DNA of 6,092 bases from an uncultured Pseudomonas sp. (GTDB lineage: Bacteria > Pseudomonadota > Gammaproteobacteria > Pseudomonadales > Pseudomonadaceae). Shown one piece after another: positions 5,775-6,092 of this stretch (its first letter is position 1; every line of letters starts with the position of its first letter). Under the pieces are notes generated by a model. The model made no database searches. It was not told the origin of the DNA and was given only the letters and a program-made list of their open reading frames with translations. Location: positions 1 through 6,092 of the forward strand of contig CALMID010000341.1 in assembly GCA_937863915.1 (NCBI GenBank), in the 5' to 3' direction. The position numbers and the translations under genes are program-made.

Positions 5775-6092
5775 ATGCTGCGCTATCTGTTACTGAGTTT
5801 CTGCCTGCTGCTGTCGGCCTGTTCCCAGGGTCCCGACGGTGAACGCCTGCAACAGGATCTGCAGCAACGCCTGGACCAGGTATTCGGTGCTGGCAGTGTG
5901 AAGATCAGCCAGCTGCAACGTCGCGGCTCGGCCAGCGACGCCCATGCCGACAGCGGCAGCACTCAGCGCATCGTCTACTTCGATGCCCAATTGCAGCTGG
6001 CCAGCGCGCGTGACTTCAGCTCCTGGGATTCGCCCGGCATCGCCACCCTGATCAGCGCCACCGGTGCGGGCCCGCGCGGCATCAAGGGCGTC
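5775..6092 (+). CDS. Predicted outer-membrane lipoprotein, 3'-truncated by the window end
   Basis: The first 106 residues of a protein whose end lies outside the window. A lipoprotein signal peptide is clear: a short basic start (MLR), a hydrophobic core (residues 4-13) and the lipobox LSAC with the lipidated cysteine at 16. Serine at +2 (S17) favours transport to the outer membrane over retention in the inner one. The mature part begins with a Gln/Leu-rich, probably helical stretch (QQDLQQRLDQVF, 26-37). A mixed segment with likely beta strands follows, e.g. RIVYFDAQLQL (66-76), then GAGPRGIKGV at the edge. I do not firmly recognise the family. A periplasmic binding protein of the TAXI-TRAP type with an N-terminal extension is a vague possibility from memory only. 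The ATG sits 2 bases after the gltS stop, with a G-rich stretch just before it inside gltS, which suggests translational coupling. Confidence 0.75.
   Translation, partial: MLRYLLLSFCLLLSACSQGPDGERLQQDLQQRLDQVFGAGSVKISQLQRRGSASDAHADSGSTQRIVYFDAQLQLASARDFSSWDSPGIATLISATGAGPRGIKGV

Noticed and set aside
1..6092. Search for mobile elements, tRNAs, CRISPR arrays, phage or defence genes
   Set aside because: No transposase, terminal inverted repeat, regularly spaced repeat, tRNA-like cloverleaf or defence domain was seen; all long coding regions are explained by metabolic, transport or regulatory families.

Overview
The window is GC-rich and densely packed, with all six genes on the + strand. Gene content, protein similarity and codon use suggest a gammaproteobacterium of the Pseudomonas group. 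That is an inference from family resemblance and was not tested by a search.

Layout: (1) 1-1970 holds the 3' part of a flavin/NAD(P)H reductase of the XylA (ferredoxin-NAD(P) reductase) type, then a complete membrane non-heme di-iron hydroxylase of the AlkB/XylM family. The two are 47 bases apart and look like one electron-transfer/oxygenation operon: the reductase passes electrons from NAD(P)H to the hydroxylase, which would oxidise a methyl group of an alkyl or alkyl-aromatic substrate. (2) 1971-2201 is a non-coding gap with three successive stem-loops. The last is a textbook Rho-independent terminator that closes the hydroxylase operon. A weak promoter candidate lies further downstream. 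(3) 2202-4525 holds a TetR-family regulator closely resembling RutR, a YigZ/IMPACT-family protein whose start overlaps the regulator's stop by 4 bases, and a zinc-independent quinone-oxidoreductase-like dehydrogenase. (4) 4579-6092 holds a GltS sodium/glutamate symporter followed 2 bases later by a predicted outer-membrane lipoprotein cut by the window end.

Genes in sections 3 and 4 are closely spaced with no clear terminator between them, so read-through transcription is plausible. Nothing shows that they share a function. The regulator sits just past the terminator of the hydroxylase operon and might control that operon, its own operon, or neither.

I found no RNA gene, insertion sequence, CRISPR array, phage gene or obvious foreign segment. 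Most of the window looks like ordinary chromosome. The points most worth a second look are the XylA/XylM-like pair, the apparent conservation of the RutR pyrimidine pocket in the neighbouring regulator, and the unidentified lipoprotein coupled to gltS.
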